From Elusimicrobiota bacterium (GTDB lineage Bacteria; Elusimicrobiota; Elusimicrobia; UBA1565; UBA9628), in contig DAIDHI010000098.1 of NCBI GenBank assembly GCA_027452025.1, positions 1 to 42,119 on the forward strand: a stretch of DNA of 42,119 bases, in the 5' to 3' direction. This document shows positions 1 through 8,437 of this stretch, piece after piece (the first letter of the stretch is position 1; each line of letters opens with the position of its first letter). The translations under genes and the position numbers were made by a program. The notes under the pieces were generated by a model. It was given only the letters and a program-made list of their open reading frames with translations, did no database searches and was not told the origin of the DNA.

Positions 1-993
1 GAGGAGAAGCACCTGCTCGGCGAGGCCCTGGGCCGCATGGCCCGGCGCCTGGGCTACGACGAAGAGCTTCGCCACGAGATGCGGCTGTGGATGCGCGAGG
101 GCATGGGGACGAGCAACAGCTACGAGCGCATGGTCACGGCCGTGCAGGTCGCCGGAGAGGCCGGGAACGCCGATGATCTGCCGTATCTGGAGCGCATCCT
201 GCGCGTCGCCGGCGACGACGTCAGCTACGTGCACGAGATGACCCAGTACGAGGCCGCCGTCGCCTGGGGCAAGATCGTCCAGCGCGAGGGTCTCGTGCCG
301 GAGTATTGGTCCGCCAAGCGCGATCCGGCCGATCCGAACTCGCGCCCCCTGCTCCACGAGTGGCTCACCGACGTCAATTCCGGCGTCAACATGGCCGCCG
401 TCGAGGCGCTGTCCGAATTCCTCAAGCACGGCTCGCCCCGGCGCTCGGGCGCCCCCGGGCTCGAGCACCCCTTCGTCCGCATCGGAGCGCCCGGCGTCGA
501 CACGCCCGCGTCCCTGGCCGAAAGCTTCCTGGACCAGCCGGCCCCGGAGCTCGGGCGCCTCTCCGTCCAGGAGCGCGCGCTCGCGCGGGACTGGCTCGCC
601 CTGCTCAAGGGCGTCGCCGCGCGTTTCTTCGGCGTCGAGTTCGCCGGCGAGATCCGCGTGGGTCCGGAAGGCTCCGGCGCGATCGTGCTCGTGCTCAAGC
701 AGGCGGCGGCGCGCGCCATCTCTCAAGGCGAGCTTCTCCAGGCCAACCAGCTCTTCCAGCTCCTGTGGGCGATCGCCCGGCAGTCGCCGGAATCGCGCGA
801 GCGCACGCTTTCGGAGCTTGCCGAGCGCCTGCCTTCGATCCGCCAGGCCTACGACGTCCTCGACCGCCTCTCCAGGCTGCCCGGAGTCGTGATGGGCATC
901 GACCACGACAGCGGCCGCGCGGCCCAGCCCGGGCGCGGCGAGACGGAGCTTTGGCTGCGCTTCGACGCGGGCCGGGAAGGAAGCGGCTCTTGA
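1..993 (+). CDS. Partial CDS, unknown helical protein (C-terminal part)
   Basis: The frame is open from the first base, so the true start lies upstream; the first in-window ATG is at 37 but lies inside continuous coding sequence. About 330 residues are visible. No family is recognised. The first 120 residues read like a regulator or repeat protein rich in acidic/aliphatic helices (YLERILRVAGDD, YEAAVAWGKIV), reminiscent of HEAT-like helical repeats; the rest is helical with no obvious membrane segment or catalytic motif. Its stop overlaps the TTG start of the next gene (TTGA), so the two are probably co-transcribed and translationally coupled. Function is not assigned. Confidence 0.75.
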   Translation, partial: EEKHLLGEALGRMARRLGYDEELRHEMRLWMREGMGTSNSYERMVTAVQVAGEAGNADDLPYLERILRVAGDDVSYVHEMTQYEAAVAWGKIVQREGLVPEYWSAKRDPADPNSRPLLHEWLTDVNSGVNMAAVEALSEFLKHGSPRRSGAPGLEHPFVRIGAPGVDTPASLAESFLDQPAPELGRLSVQERALARDWLALLKGVAARFFGVEFAGEIRVGPEGSGAIVLVLKQAAARAISQGELLQANQLFQLLWAIARQSPESRERTLSELAERLPSIRQAYDVLDRLSRLPGVVMGIDHDSGRAAQPGRGETELWLRFDAGREGSGS

Positions 994-1772
994 TCTGGAC
1001 GCCGGGCCTGCGCGCGGGCTCGGCCGCCGTCCTGCTGCTGCTCGTCTTCCTCGCCGGCATCCTCGAGGCCGTGGCCGGCGGCGGCGGCGGCCTCATCACG
1101 GTCCCGGCGTATCTGGCCGTCGGTCTCGACCCGCGGCTGGTCCTCGGCACCAACAAGCTCGCCTCCTCGATCGGCACGGCGACCTCCAGCGCGCGCTTCA
1201 TGGCGCATTTCCGCGTGCGCTACCGCGACCTCGCCGCGCCCATCGCCGCCGGCGTCGCGGGAGGCCTTTGCGGCGCCTTCGCCTCGCAGCGCCTGCCGCC
1301 CGGAGGGCTGCGCTGGGTCGTCTTGATCCTGCTGCCCGCGGCGGCGCTCTTCACCTATTCGCATCACGACCTGGAAGCCCCCGGGCCGGCGCCGAGCCCG
1401 GCCCGCCAGTCCCTCGTCGCCGCGAGCCTGGCGCTGCCCATCGGCTTCTACGACGGCTTCTTCGGCCCCGGCACGGGCATCTTCCTGACGGTGGCCCTGC
1501 TGCGTTTTTGCCGCTTCGACCTCATGGGCGCCTCGACGCGCGCGCGCACGATCAACCTCGCGACCAACGCCGGCGCCCTCGCAGCCTTCATTTTCGGCGG
1601 CCGGGTGGCCTGGACCCTCGGCCTTTGCGCGGCGGCGGCGAGCGTGGCCGGCAACTGGGCCGGTTCCCATCTCGGCCTGAAGCACGGGCCGAAGCTGCTG
1701 CGCCCCGCCATCGCCGTCGTCTGCGCCGGGCTCTTCGTAAAGGTCCTTCTGGACGCCATCCGCCTCTCATAG
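990..1772 (+). CDS. TSUP-family (TauE/SafE) membrane permease
   Basis: This is a 260-residue inner-membrane protein with about eight hydrophobic segments. The N-terminal half has the glycine-rich TSUP signature (AVAGGGGGLITVPAYLAVG, then LVLGTNKL), and it recurs in the second half (GFYDGFFGPGTGIFL), as expected for the duplicated four-helix repeats of the family. TSUP proteins export or import sulfite, sulfoacetate or other organosulfur anions; the substrate cannot be told here. The start is inferred to be TTG at 990: it overlaps the previous stop as TTGA and a GGGAAGG Shine-Dalgarno lies just upstream at 973-979. A longer open frame extends upstream but only as a shadow of the preceding gene. 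Confidence 0.85.
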   Translation: MIWTPGLRAGSAAVLLLLVFLAGILEAVAGGGGGLITVPAYLAVGLDPRLVLGTNKLASSIGTATSSARFMAHFRVRYRDLAAPIAAGVAGGLCGAFASQRLPPGGLRWVVLILLPAAALFTYSHHDLEAPGPAPSPARQSLVAASLALPIGFYDGFFGPGTGIFLTVALLRFCRFDLMGASTRARTINLATNAGALAAFIFGGRVAWTLGLCAAAASVAGNWAGSHLGLKHGPKLLRPAIAVVCAGLFVKVLLDAIRLS

Positions 1773-1785
1773 TCCCCGGCGAAGC

Positions 1786-1814
1786 TTGACGCTCCCGGCC
1801 CAACTTGATATCAT
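1786..1814 (+). promoter_or_regulatory. Sigma70-type promoter of the infC operon
   Basis: TTGACG (1786-1791), a 17-nt spacer and TATCAT (1809-1814) form a good housekeeping promoter in the gap after the TSUP gene. Transcription would begin near 1821, giving a leader of about 43 nt before infC. The leader looks too short for an L20-type leader structure. Confidence 0.7.
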
Positions 1815-1863
1815 CTCTCCTTCGACGGTAAATCCCATTCTCAAAACCCTTTAGAGGAGAGCT

Positions 1864-2409
1864 ATCAACAAATTTCCGCGCGGCTTCACTCCCCGGGACA
1901 CCCGGGATTCGCTCAGGATCAACAACCGGATATCCGCAAACCAAGTCCGGGTCATCGATTCGGACGGCACTCAGCTCGGGGTTCGCCCCTTGAGCGAGGC
2001 TCTGGCGATGTCTCGGCAGCGCGGGCTCGATCTCATCGAGATCGCGCCCCAGGCCAACCCGCCGGTGTGCAAGATCCTCGATTACTCGAAGTTCAAATAC
2101 GAGCAGGACAAGAAGGCGCGCGAGTCGCGCAAGAATCAAAAGGCCGGGCTCTTGAAGGAAGTGCGGTTCAAGCCGCACATCGGGACGCACGACCTCGAAG
2201 TGAAGATAAAGCACATCAGCGAGTTCATTGCCGCCCATGACAAAGTCCGCATCACGGTGGTCTTTCGCGGCCGCGAGATGCAGCACCGAGATCTCGGCAT
2301 GAAGCTGCTGGATAGCATCAAGGACCGCCTGGCCGAGTCGGCCATGGTCGAGCAGGCTCCGATCCCCGATCGCAACCGGCTCGTCATGACGCTGATTCCC
2401 AGGCACTGA
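1864..2409 (+). CDS. infC: Translation initiation factor IF-3, ATC start
   Basis: IF3 binds the 30S subunit, keeps it dissociated from 50S and polices start-codon selection. The protein shows the IF3 N-domain (RINNRISANQVRVID), the linker region (NPPVCKILDYSKFKYEQ) and the C-domain (ITVVFRGREMQHRDLG). The first ordinary start codon in frame is a TTG at 1990, which would delete the conserved N-domain. Upstream, an in-frame TAG sits at 1852-1854, and no ATG, GTG or TTG lies between it and 1990. ATC at 1864, four nt after AGGAG (1855-1859), gives 181 residues, close to the 180 of E. coli IF3. A second ATC at 1918 is possible but lacks a ribosome site. Rare AUU/AUC starts on infC are known to allow IF3 to repress its own translation. 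Confidence 0.95.
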   Translation: MNKFPRGFTPRDTRDSLRINNRISANQVRVIDSDGTQLGVRPLSEALAMSRQRGLDLIEIAPQANPPVCKILDYSKFKYEQDKKARESRKNQKAGLLKEVRFKPHIGTHDLEVKIKHISEFIAAHDKVRITVVFRGREMQHRDLGMKLLDSIKDRLAESAMVEQAPIPDRNRLVMTLIPRH

Positions 2410-2422
2410 GAGAGAAAACACC

Positions 2423-2620
2423 ATGCCGAAGATGAAGTCGCACAGCGGCGCCAAGAAGCGCTTCCACAAGACCGCCACGGGCAAGTGGCGCCACCAGCGG
2501 GCCGGCAAGCGGCACCTGCTGGCTCCGATGTCCAGCAACCGCAGCCGCTTCCTCAGCGGGAAGAACGAGCTGATCCCCGTCGACGGACGCATGCTCGACA
2601 AATACCTGCCCTACAAATAA
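2423..2620 (+). CDS. rpmI: 50S ribosomal protein bL35
   Basis: This is a 65-residue, strongly basic protein of the usual family length, beginning [20 protein letters not shown], the hallmark of bL35, and ending KYLPYK. It sits 13 nt after infC and 4 nt before rplT, the standard infC-rpmI-rplT order. A GAGAG ribosome site precedes the ATG. It is a structural component of the large subunit. Confidence 0.98.
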   Translation: MPKMKSHSGAKKRFHKTATGKWRHQRAGKRHLLAPMSSNRSRFLSGKNELIPVDGRMLDKYLPYK

Positions 2621-2624
2621 TCCC

Positions 2625-2969
2625 ATGAGAATCAAGTCCGGCGTCACCACCCGCCATCACAAGAAGAAGAAGTTCAAGCTCGCCAAGGGCAACTACTCCG
2701 CCAAGCGCTCGCGCTGGCGAATGGTCAAGCAGCAGGTGGAGCTGTCGCTCAACCGGGCCTACATGGGCCGAAAGGACAAGAAGGGCGATTTCCGCTCCTT
2801 GTGGATCGAGCGCATCAACGCCGCCTGCCGCGAGAACGGCACCAGCTACTCGACGTTCATCGCCGGCCTCAAGAAGGCGGGCGTGACGCTCAACCGCAAG
2901 ATGCTCTCGGAGATGGCCGTCCGGGACGCTTCCTCCTTCAAGAAGCTCGTCGAGCTCGCGCGCGCGTAA
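2625..2969 (+). CDS. rplT: 50S ribosomal protein bL20
   Basis: This 114-residue protein has the usual bL20 length and layout: an extended basic N-terminus ([20 protein letters not shown]) that threads into 23S rRNA and a globular helical C-domain ([24 protein letters not shown] region, then the MLSEMAVRD segment). bL20 is an early 50S assembly protein and in several bacteria represses its own operon. Here the leader before infC is short, so any such control would differ from the Bacillus arrangement. Confidence 0.98.
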   Translation: MRIKSGVTTRHHKKKKFKLAKGNYSAKRSRWRMVKQQVELSLNRAYMGRKDKKGDFRSLWIERINAACRENGTSYSTFIAGLKKAGVTLNRKMLSEMAVRDASSFKKLVELARA

Positions 2970-2981
2970 GGGACCGGGGCC

Positions 2982-4040
2982 ATGGCCCGCGAAAAGGCCC
3001 AGTGGCTCGAGGATTTCGACGCGCTGCGAGCCGAAATCGCGGCTAAGCCCATATCCGCGCTCGACCGCGGCAGCCTCGAGGAGTTCCGAGTACGTATTCT
3101 CGGGCGGAAGGGCTGGCTGACCGAGCTCCTTAAGGAGCTCAAGGACTTCTCCATCGAGGAGCGCCGGGAGCTGGGCCCGAAAGCCCAGGACCTCAAGTCG
3201 CGCATCGACTCCGAGGTCTCCCAGCGCCAGAAGCAGCTCGAGGCGCAGGCCGACCAGGCGCAGACGACGGCCTCCGGGCTCGACCTGACGCTGCCGGCGT
3301 TTCGCCCGCCGCGCGGCCGCCTCCACCCGTTGACGGCGACGATCGACGAGATCGCCGGCATCTTCCTGCAGATGGGATTTTCCTGGGCCGAGGGGCCGCT
3401 GGTCGAGACCGACTACCACAACTTCACGGCCCTCAACATCCCGGAATATCATCCGGCGCGCGACCTGCAAGACACCTTCTACGTCGAGGGCCTGCCGCTG
3501 CTTTTGCGCACGCAGACCTCTCCCGTCCAGATCCGCACGATGGAGTCCCAGCGCCCGCCGCTGCGCATCATCTGCCCCGGCCGGGTCTTCCGCCACGAGG
3601 CCGTCGACGCCACGCACTCGGCCGTCTTCCATCAAGTCGAGGGCCTGTGCGTCGACAAGGGCATCTCCTTCGCCGACCTCAAGGGCACGATCTCGCTGTT
3701 TTTGCAGAAGCTCTTCGGAGCCAAGACCCGGACGCTGTTTCGCCCGACCTACTTCCCGTTCACGGAGCCCTCGGCCGACGTCTACGTCAGCTGCGTCTTC
3801 TGCGAAGGCAAAGGCTGTCCCGTCTGCAAGCGCACGGGCTGGATCGAGCTGCTCGGCTGCGGCCTGGTCCATCCCAAGGTCTTGAGGAACGTGAGCTGCG
3901 ACCCCGAGAGCTGGTCGGGCTTCGCCTTCGGCATCGGCGTCGAGCGCGTGGCCATGCTGCGCCTCGGAGTCTCCGACATCCGCTCCTTCTACGAGAACGA
4001 CGTCCGCTTCCTGCGGCAATTCGATGAAAATCTCGTATAA
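2982..4040 (+). CDS. pheS: Phenylalanyl-tRNA synthetase alpha subunit
   Basis: This is the catalytic subunit of the (alpha-beta)2 enzyme that charges tRNA-Phe. Its 352 residues comprise an N-terminal coiled coil (about 1-100) that contacts tRNA and a class II synthetase core. Motif 2 lies near RVFRHEAVDATHSAVFHQVE, and motif 3 is GFAFGIGVERVAMLRLG near the C-terminus. A four-cysteine segment (CVFCEGKGCPVCKRTGW) just before motif 3 matches the metal-ligand-like insertion of many bacterial PheS that E. coli lacks. The end overlaps pheT by 17 nt, which should couple their synthesis. Confidence 0.97.
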   Translation: MAREKAQWLEDFDALRAEIAAKPISALDRGSLEEFRVRILGRKGWLTELLKELKDFSIEERRELGPKAQDLKSRIDSEVSQRQKQLEAQADQAQTTASGLDLTLPAFRPPRGRLHPLTATIDEIAGIFLQMGFSWAEGPLVETDYHNFTALNIPEYHPARDLQDTFYVEGLPLLLRTQTSPVQIRTMESQRPPLRIICPGRVFRHEAVDATHSAVFHQVEGLCVDKGISFADLKGTISLFLQKLFGAKTRTLFRPTYFPFTEPSADVYVSCVFCEGKGCPVCKRTGWIELLGCGLVHPKVLRNVSCDPESWSGFAFGIGVERVAMLRLGVSDIRSFYENDVRFLRQFDENLV

Positions 4041-6417
4041 CTGGCTCAAGGAGCACATCGCGCTGGATTGGTCGACGGCCGACCTGTCCAAGCGCCTGCT
4101 CCACATGGGCTTCGAGGTCGAGGCCATCGAGCGTCTTGGGCCGCGCTTCTCCGGAGTCGTTATTGCGCAGATCGCGGAGATCGTCCGACATCCCAACGCC
4201 GACCGGCTCTCTTTGTGCGTCGTCGACGACGGCAAGGAGAAGCTCTCCGTCGTCTGCGGAGCCAAGAACATCGCCGTCGGCCAGAAGGTGCCTTTGGCGC
4301 GCGTCGGCGCGCGGCTTCCCGGGGGATTGTCGATCGGCAAGTCGAAGATCCGCGGGGTGGAATCCCAAGGCATGATCTGCTCGGCCGAGGAGCTCGGCCT
4401 CGGAGCCGCCAACGGCGGGATCCTCGTCCTCGATCCCGGCACGGAGGTCGGCGCCGATTTCGCCAAGACGTTCGGCGAGTCCGACGAGATCCTGGACGTC
4501 GAGATCACGCCCAACCGCCCGGACTGCCTCTCCCACCTGGGCCTGGCCCGGGAGCTGTCCGCGCATCTCGGCCTGCCGCTCACGGCGCGGCCCGCCCCGC
4601 AGCCGAGCGCGCCGCAAGGCGACTGCTGGCCGGTCGCCATCGACGCCCCCGCCGCCTGCCCGCGCTACGTCGGCCGGGTGCTCACCGGCCTCAAGATCGG
4701 CCCGAGCCCCGCGTGGCTCTCCGGAAAGCTCGAGGCGATCGGCCTGCGCCCGATCAACAATCTCGTCGACATCACCAATTTCATCCTCATGGACCTCGGC
4801 CAGCCGCTGCACGCCTTCGACCTCGACAGACTCTCGGGCGGCGAGATCCGCGTGCGCTTCGCCGCCGCGGGCGAGACGATCAAGGCCCTCGACGGCAAGG
4901 ACTACGCCCTGACCCCCGACGTCCTGGTCATCGCCGACGGCGAACGCCCGCAGGCCATCGCCGGCGTGATGGGCGGGCAGGAAAGCGGCGTCACGGAAAA
5001 GACGACGCGGGCCTTCTTGGAGAGCGCCTACTTCAATCCGCCCGTCGTGCGCAAGGCCTCGCAGAAGCTGCGCCTGCGCTCGGACTCCTCCTACCGCTTC
5101 GAGCGGGGCTGCGACCCGGACATGCCGGCGCAAGCCTCGGCGCGGGCGGCCGAGCTCATCCTCAAGCTCTGCGGCGGCGCCGTCTCGCCCGCCGCCCTGG
5201 CCGGCGCGGGCGTCGCGCGGCGCGCGCCGATCGTCGTCAGCGCCGCGCGCGTCAACGAAATCCTGGGCTCGCAGTTCGAGAGCAAAGACGTCGGGGCTTG
5301 CCTGCGCTCGATCTGCGCGGGATTCGAGGACAAGGACGGCGCCTGGGCCTTCCAGCCCCCGTCCTACCGCGGCGACCTCGAGACGGTGTGGGACCTGGCC
5401 GAGGAGACGGCGCGGCTGCTTTCCTATGAGAGCATCCCCTCGCGGCTGCCGACGGCGCCGCTCAAGCCCGCGCTCCTGACCAGGCGCCAAGCCGTCGCCG
5501 AGCGCGCCCGCAAGCGCCTCCAGGGCTTCGGGCTCTGCGAGGCCTACAACTACGATTTCGTCTCGGCCAAGGCGCTCGCCGCCTGCCGCATCGAGGACTC
5601 GCCGGGTTTCGCGCGCCTGGCCAACCCGATCTCCGAGGACTGGACGATCTTGAGGCCCGCTCTCCTTCCCGGGCTGCTTCAAAACGCCGCGCTCAACGCG
5701 AGGCGGGGCGCGCCGTCGGCACGGCTCTTCGAGCTCGGCAAGGTCTACGCGCGCGCGCCCGGCGCCGTCGACGAGCGCCATCGCCTGGCCGCCGTCCTCT
5801 ACGGCCCGCCGGCCGAGGCCTTCTGGAAGCCGGCGCGGGCGCCCGCCGCCGACGTCTACGAGGCGCTGGGGGTGGCCTTGGAGCTGCTCTGCGGCCTGCC
5901 CGGGCTTTCGCGCGCGCCCTTCGAGCCGACCGGCGCCGAAGGCGCGCTCTTCAATCCCGGCGCGTCGGTGCGCCTGCAGGCCGGCAAGACCATCCTCGGC
6001 GCCGTCGGCCAGCTGCACCCGCAAGTCGCGCGCGCCTTCGACCTCGAGCGCCACGGGGCCACGATCATGGAGCTCGATTTCGAGGCCCTCTGCGCGCTCC
6101 AGGCGCCGGCGACGCGCTTCGCCGCGGTCAGCCAGTTCCCTTATTCCCGCCGCGACCTTTCGATCGTCGTCGAAAAGCGCCACCCCTACGCCGCCGTCGA
6201 GGCCGCGATCCGCGACGCCGCCGGGGCGGAGCTGCTCTCGCTCGACCTCATCGACGTCTTCGAGGGCAAGGGCATCCCGGAGGGCAAGCGCAGCCTCACC
6301 CTGCGCCTGACCTTCGGCCGCGACGACCGCACGCTCAAGGACGCCGAGGTCGCCGCCGCCGTCGATAAATCGTTGGCGGCCCTGAAGGCCGCCATGGGCG
6401 CGGACCTGCGGGCATGA
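4024..6417 (+). CDS. pheT: Phenylalanyl-tRNA synthetase beta subunit
   Basis: This 797-residue partner of PheS has the full usual length. Domains in order: an N-terminal segment (MKISYNWLKEHI), an EMAP-like tRNA-binding OB fold (about 39-150, with HPNADRLSLCVVDDG), the B3/B4 editing domain (about 205-375, including NLVDITNFILMDLGQPLHAFD), a B5 DNA-binding-like fold (about 400-470), a catalytic-like core (FELGKVYAR region) and a C-terminal ferredoxin-fold anticodon-binding domain (about 703-797, FPYSRRDLSIVVE and LTLRLTFGRDDRTL). It edits mischarged Tyr-tRNA and binds tRNA. The start overlaps pheS, and its stop overlaps the next gene as ATGA. Confidence 0.97.
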   Translation: MKISYNWLKEHIALDWSTADLSKRLLHMGFEVEAIERLGPRFSGVVIAQIAEIVRHPNADRLSLCVVDDGKEKLSVVCGAKNIAVGQKVPLARVGARLPGGLSIGKSKIRGVESQGMICSAEELGLGAANGGILVLDPGTEVGADFAKTFGESDEILDVEITPNRPDCLSHLGLARELSAHLGLPLTARPAPQPSAPQGDCWPVAIDAPAACPRYVGRVLTGLKIGPSPAWLSGKLEAIGLRPINNLVDITNFILMDLGQPLHAFDLDRLSGGEIRVRFAAAGETIKALDGKDYALTPDVLVIADGERPQAIAGVMGGQESGVTEKTTRAFLESAYFNPPVVRKASQKLRLRSDSSYRFERGCDPDMPAQASARAAELILKLCGGAVSPAALAGAGVARRAPIVVSAARVNEILGSQFESKDVGACLRSICAGFEDKDGAWAFQPPSYRGDLETVWDLAEETARLLSYESIPSRLPTAPLKPALLTRRQAVAERARKRLQGFGLCEAYNYDFVSAKALAACRIEDSPGFARLANPISEDWTILRPALLPGLLQNAALNARRGAPSARLFELGKVYARAPGAVDERHRLAAVLYGPPAEAFWKPARAPAADVYEALGVALELLCGLPGLSRAPFEPTGAEGALFNPGASVRLQAGKTILGAVGQLHPQVARAFDLERHGATIMELDFEALCALQAPATRFAAVSQFPYSRRDLSIVVEKRHPYAAVEAAIRDAAGAELLSLDLIDVFEGKGIPEGKRSLTLRLTFGRDDRTLKDAEVAAAVDKSLAALKAAMGADLRA

Positions 6418-6647
6418 TCGGCACCCCCGGCCTCAAGCGCCTGGAGGAGCTGGTGGCGCGCGCCTCCGCCGCGCTCAAGACCCTCGGCGAGGACAACGCC
6501 AGGCTTTCCCGCGCCAACGCGAGGCTCGAAGAGGAGAACCGCCGGCTCAAGGACGAGCTGCGCAAGCTCCAGTTCGCCGCGGCGCGCCGCGACAAGATCC
6601 GCCAGCGGCTTGAGAAGCTCTCGCAGAAGCTGGAGAAGATCGGCTGA
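6414..6647 (+). CDS. Small coiled-coil protein between pheT and zapA (ZapB-like)
   Basis: This is a 77-residue protein that is almost entirely a charged coiled coil: heptads of Leu/Ala run from LKRLEELV to LEKLSQKLEKIG, with the acidic-basic stretch LEEENRRLKDELRKLQ in the middle. It has no signal peptide or catalytic motif. The ATG overlaps the pheT stop (ATGA) and the gene is followed 13 nt later by zapA. Size, composition and position next to zapA suggest a ZapB-like division-ring accessory protein, but short coiled coils are easy to misassign, so this is inference from context. Confidence 0.8.
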   Translation: MIGTPGLKRLEELVARASAALKTLGEDNARLSRANARLEEENRRLKDELRKLQFAAARRDKIRQRLEKLSQKLEKIG

Positions 6648-6660
6648 CCCCTCAATATCG

Positions 6661-6960
6661 ATGAACGAGAAAGTCGACGTCGAGATCTTCCGCCGCCGGC
6701 TCACCATCGAGATCGAAGGCCTGACTCCGATGGAGATCCAGGTCATGGCCCAGAAGGTCAACGACAAGCTCGTCGAGGTCGAGGAGAAGTATCCCAAGAT
6801 CGCCGACAGCCAGAAGCTCGCCATCATCGCCATCCTCGAGATGTCGGTCGAGCAGGCCAAGGAGCGCGAGGCGCACGACACCTTCACGCGCGCCATGGAG
6901 CACAAGATCGAGGAGCTGACCGTCTCCCTCCAAAGCGCCCTGGCCGCCGGCCAGAAGTAG
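6661..6960 (+). CDS. zapA: Cell division protein ZapA
   Basis: This is a 99-residue ZapA-family protein: an N-terminal beta-rich head (VDVEIFRRRLTIEIEGLTP), then a long helix (MAQKVNDKLVEVEEKYP, AIIAILEMSVEQAKERE) that forms the dimeric and tetrameric coiled coil. ZapA cross-links FtsZ filaments at midcell. The ATG at 6661 is preferred: a longer open frame from 6610 adds Arg/Ser-rich residues that overlap the preceding gene and do not fit the family. zapA next to pheT is common in bacteria. Confidence 0.93.
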   Translation: MNEKVDVEIFRRRLTIEIEGLTPMEIQVMAQKVNDKLVEVEEKYPKIADSQKLAIIAILEMSVEQAKEREAHDTFTRAMEHKIEELTVSLQSALAAGQK

Positions 6961-6962
6961 CC

Positions 6963-8234
6963 GTGGCCGAGGAGCTGTTCTCAAGCGACGTCCCGCCCTC
7001 GGCCCAGCCGCTGGCCGCGCGCCTGGCGCCCCGCAAGCTCGAGGATTTCTCCGGCCAAAGGCACCTCCTCGGGCCGGGCAAGATGCTGCGGCGCCTCATC
7101 GAAGCCAAAAAGTTCTCCTCGGCCCTGTTCTTCGGGCCGCCCGGCGTGGGCAAGACCGCGCTCGCCCGCCTCATCGCCGCGAGCTCCAACGCCTCCGTCG
7201 TCGAGCTCAACGCCGTCGCCGCCGGCGTGGCCGACCTCAAGAAAGTCCTCGAGCAGGCCAAATACGACCGCTCCATGCGCTCGCGCGGCACCCTCCTGCT
7301 CGTCGACGAGATCCACCACTTCAACCGCACCCAGCAGGACGTCCTCCTGCCCGCCGCCGAGCGCGGCGACATCCTGCTCATCGGGATGACGACGGAGAAC
7401 CCTTCCTTCTACGTCAACGCCGCGCTGCTGTCCCGCATGACGACCTTCGAGTTCAAGCCGCTCTCGGAGGAGGACCTGCGCGGGGTCCTGCGCCGAGGCG
7501 CCGCCGAGATGAAGACCGAGTTTACGCCCGAGGCCGAGCGCCACCTCGTCGCCATGTCCGGCGGCGACGCGCGCAAGCTCCTCAACGCCGTCGAGCTCGC
7601 GGCCGCGACCACGCTCGGCAAGGAGGTGACCCTCGAGGACGCCGAGCAGTCCATCCAGCGCAGAAGCGTGCGCTACGACAAGAAGTCCGACGACCACTAC
7701 GACCACATTTCCGCCTTCATCAAGTCCATGCGCGGCTCGGACCCCGACGCCGCCCTCTATTGGATGGCCAAGATGCTGGTCGCCGGCGAAGACCCGCGCT
7801 TCGTGGCGCGGCGCGTGCTCGTCTGCGCGGCCGAGGACGTGGGCAACGCCGACTTTCGCGCGCTCTTGATCGCCCAGGCGGCCTTCCACGCCGTCGAGGT
7901 CCTGGGCATGCCCGAGGGCCGCATCGCGCTGGCGCAAGCCGTCGCCTACATCGCCTGCGCGCCCAAGTCCAACGCCGCCTACCTCGCCGTCGACGCGGCG
8001 TGGAACGAAGTCGAGCGCGGGACGGCACGCGAGGTGCCCGCTCACCTGCGCGACGCCACCGGCGACCGCGCAGGCCGCGGCCACGGCGTCGGCTACAAAT
8101 ACGCCCACGATTTCCCCGGCCACTACGTCGATCAGGAGTATATGCCAAAGCCGACCCGTTTCTATGAGCCCACCGACCAAGGGGATGAGAAGCGCTTGAA
8201 GGAACGGCTGGCTTCCTTGCGGCGCGGGAAATGA
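6963..8234 (+). CDS. rarA: Replication-associated recombination protein A (RarA/MgsA)
   Basis: This is an AAA+ ATPase of 423 residues related to the clamp-loader family and to eukaryotic WRNIP1; it acts at stalled replication forks. The Walker A motif is GPPGVGKT (58-65) and Walker B LLLVDEIHHF (111-120). The sensor 1 region TTENPSFYVNAALLSR is diagnostic for RarA, and the C-terminal half is the MgsA helical tetramerisation domain (YDHISAFIKSMRGSDPDAALYW, DVGNADFRALLIAQAA). It starts with GTG at 6963, two nt after the zapA stop, and is probably the last gene of the infC operon. Confidence 0.96.
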   Translation: MAEELFSSDVPPSAQPLAARLAPRKLEDFSGQRHLLGPGKMLRRLIEAKKFSSALFFGPPGVGKTALARLIAASSNASVVELNAVAAGVADLKKVLEQAKYDRSMRSRGTLLLVDEIHHFNRTQQDVLLPAAERGDILLIGMTTENPSFYVNAALLSRMTTFEFKPLSEEDLRGVLRRGAAEMKTEFTPEAERHLVAMSGGDARKLLNAVELAAATTLGKEVTLEDAEQSIQRRSVRYDKKSDDHYDHISAFIKSMRGSDPDAALYWMAKMLVAGEDPRFVARRVLVCAAEDVGNADFRALLIAQAAFHAVEVLGMPEGRIALAQAVAYIACAPKSNAAYLAVDAAWNEVERGTAREVPAHLRDATGDRAGRGHGVGYKYAHDFPGHYVDQEYMPKPTRFYEPTDQGDEKRLKERLASLRRGK

Positions 8235-8267
8235 TCATCACGCCCCTCTAAACGAGGTTCTTGTTTT

Positions 8268-8307
8268 CGTGCAAGTTTGATTCAAAAGAATGAATCAAAT
8301 TTGCACG
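8268..8307 (+). repeat. Strong 17-bp hairpin between rarA and xseA
   Basis: Arms 8268-8284 (CGTGCAAGTTTGATTCA) and 8291-8307 (TGAATCAAATTTGCACG) pair over 17 positions with a single G-T (G-U in RNA) and a six-base AAAGAA loop. It is AT-rich inside a GC-rich gap and has no T run after it, so it is not a textbook intrinsic terminator. It could end or protect the rarA transcript. The rest of the 203-nt gap shows only the xseA -10 box. Confidence 0.85.
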
Positions 8308-8425
8308 GCCCGAGAGGTTGCACCGGGCCCGCCCCGCCGATTTCCGGCAGCGCCGCGTCGGCGACTGCTGGGCGACGAGCCCGACCGCTCCCTCGTTCTT
8401 CAAAGACTAGCCGCCTAGAATTCGC

Positions 8426-8431
8426 TAAGAT
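8426..8431 (+). promoter_or_regulatory. Putative -10 box of xseA (leaderless)
   Basis: TAAGAT lies exactly 6 nt before the xseA ATG. A transcript from it would begin at or near the A of ATG. No convincing -35 is seen and there is no typical Shine-Dalgarno. Confidence 0.45.
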
Positions 8432-8437
8432 CAAGGC

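Noticed and set aside
306..989. Long upstream extension of the TSUP frame
   Set aside because: It is an out-of-frame shadow of the first gene, Arg/Pro/Ala-rich. The TTG at 990 with a ribosome site fits the family start.
2553..4640. 695-codon open frame on the - strand over rplT, pheS and pheT
   Set aside because: It is antisense to strongly conserved genes; such frames are expected in GC-rich DNA and show no domain.
3787..6183. 798-codon open frame on the - strand over pheT
   Set aside because: A shadow of pheT, rich in Arg, Gly and Ala, with no family motif.
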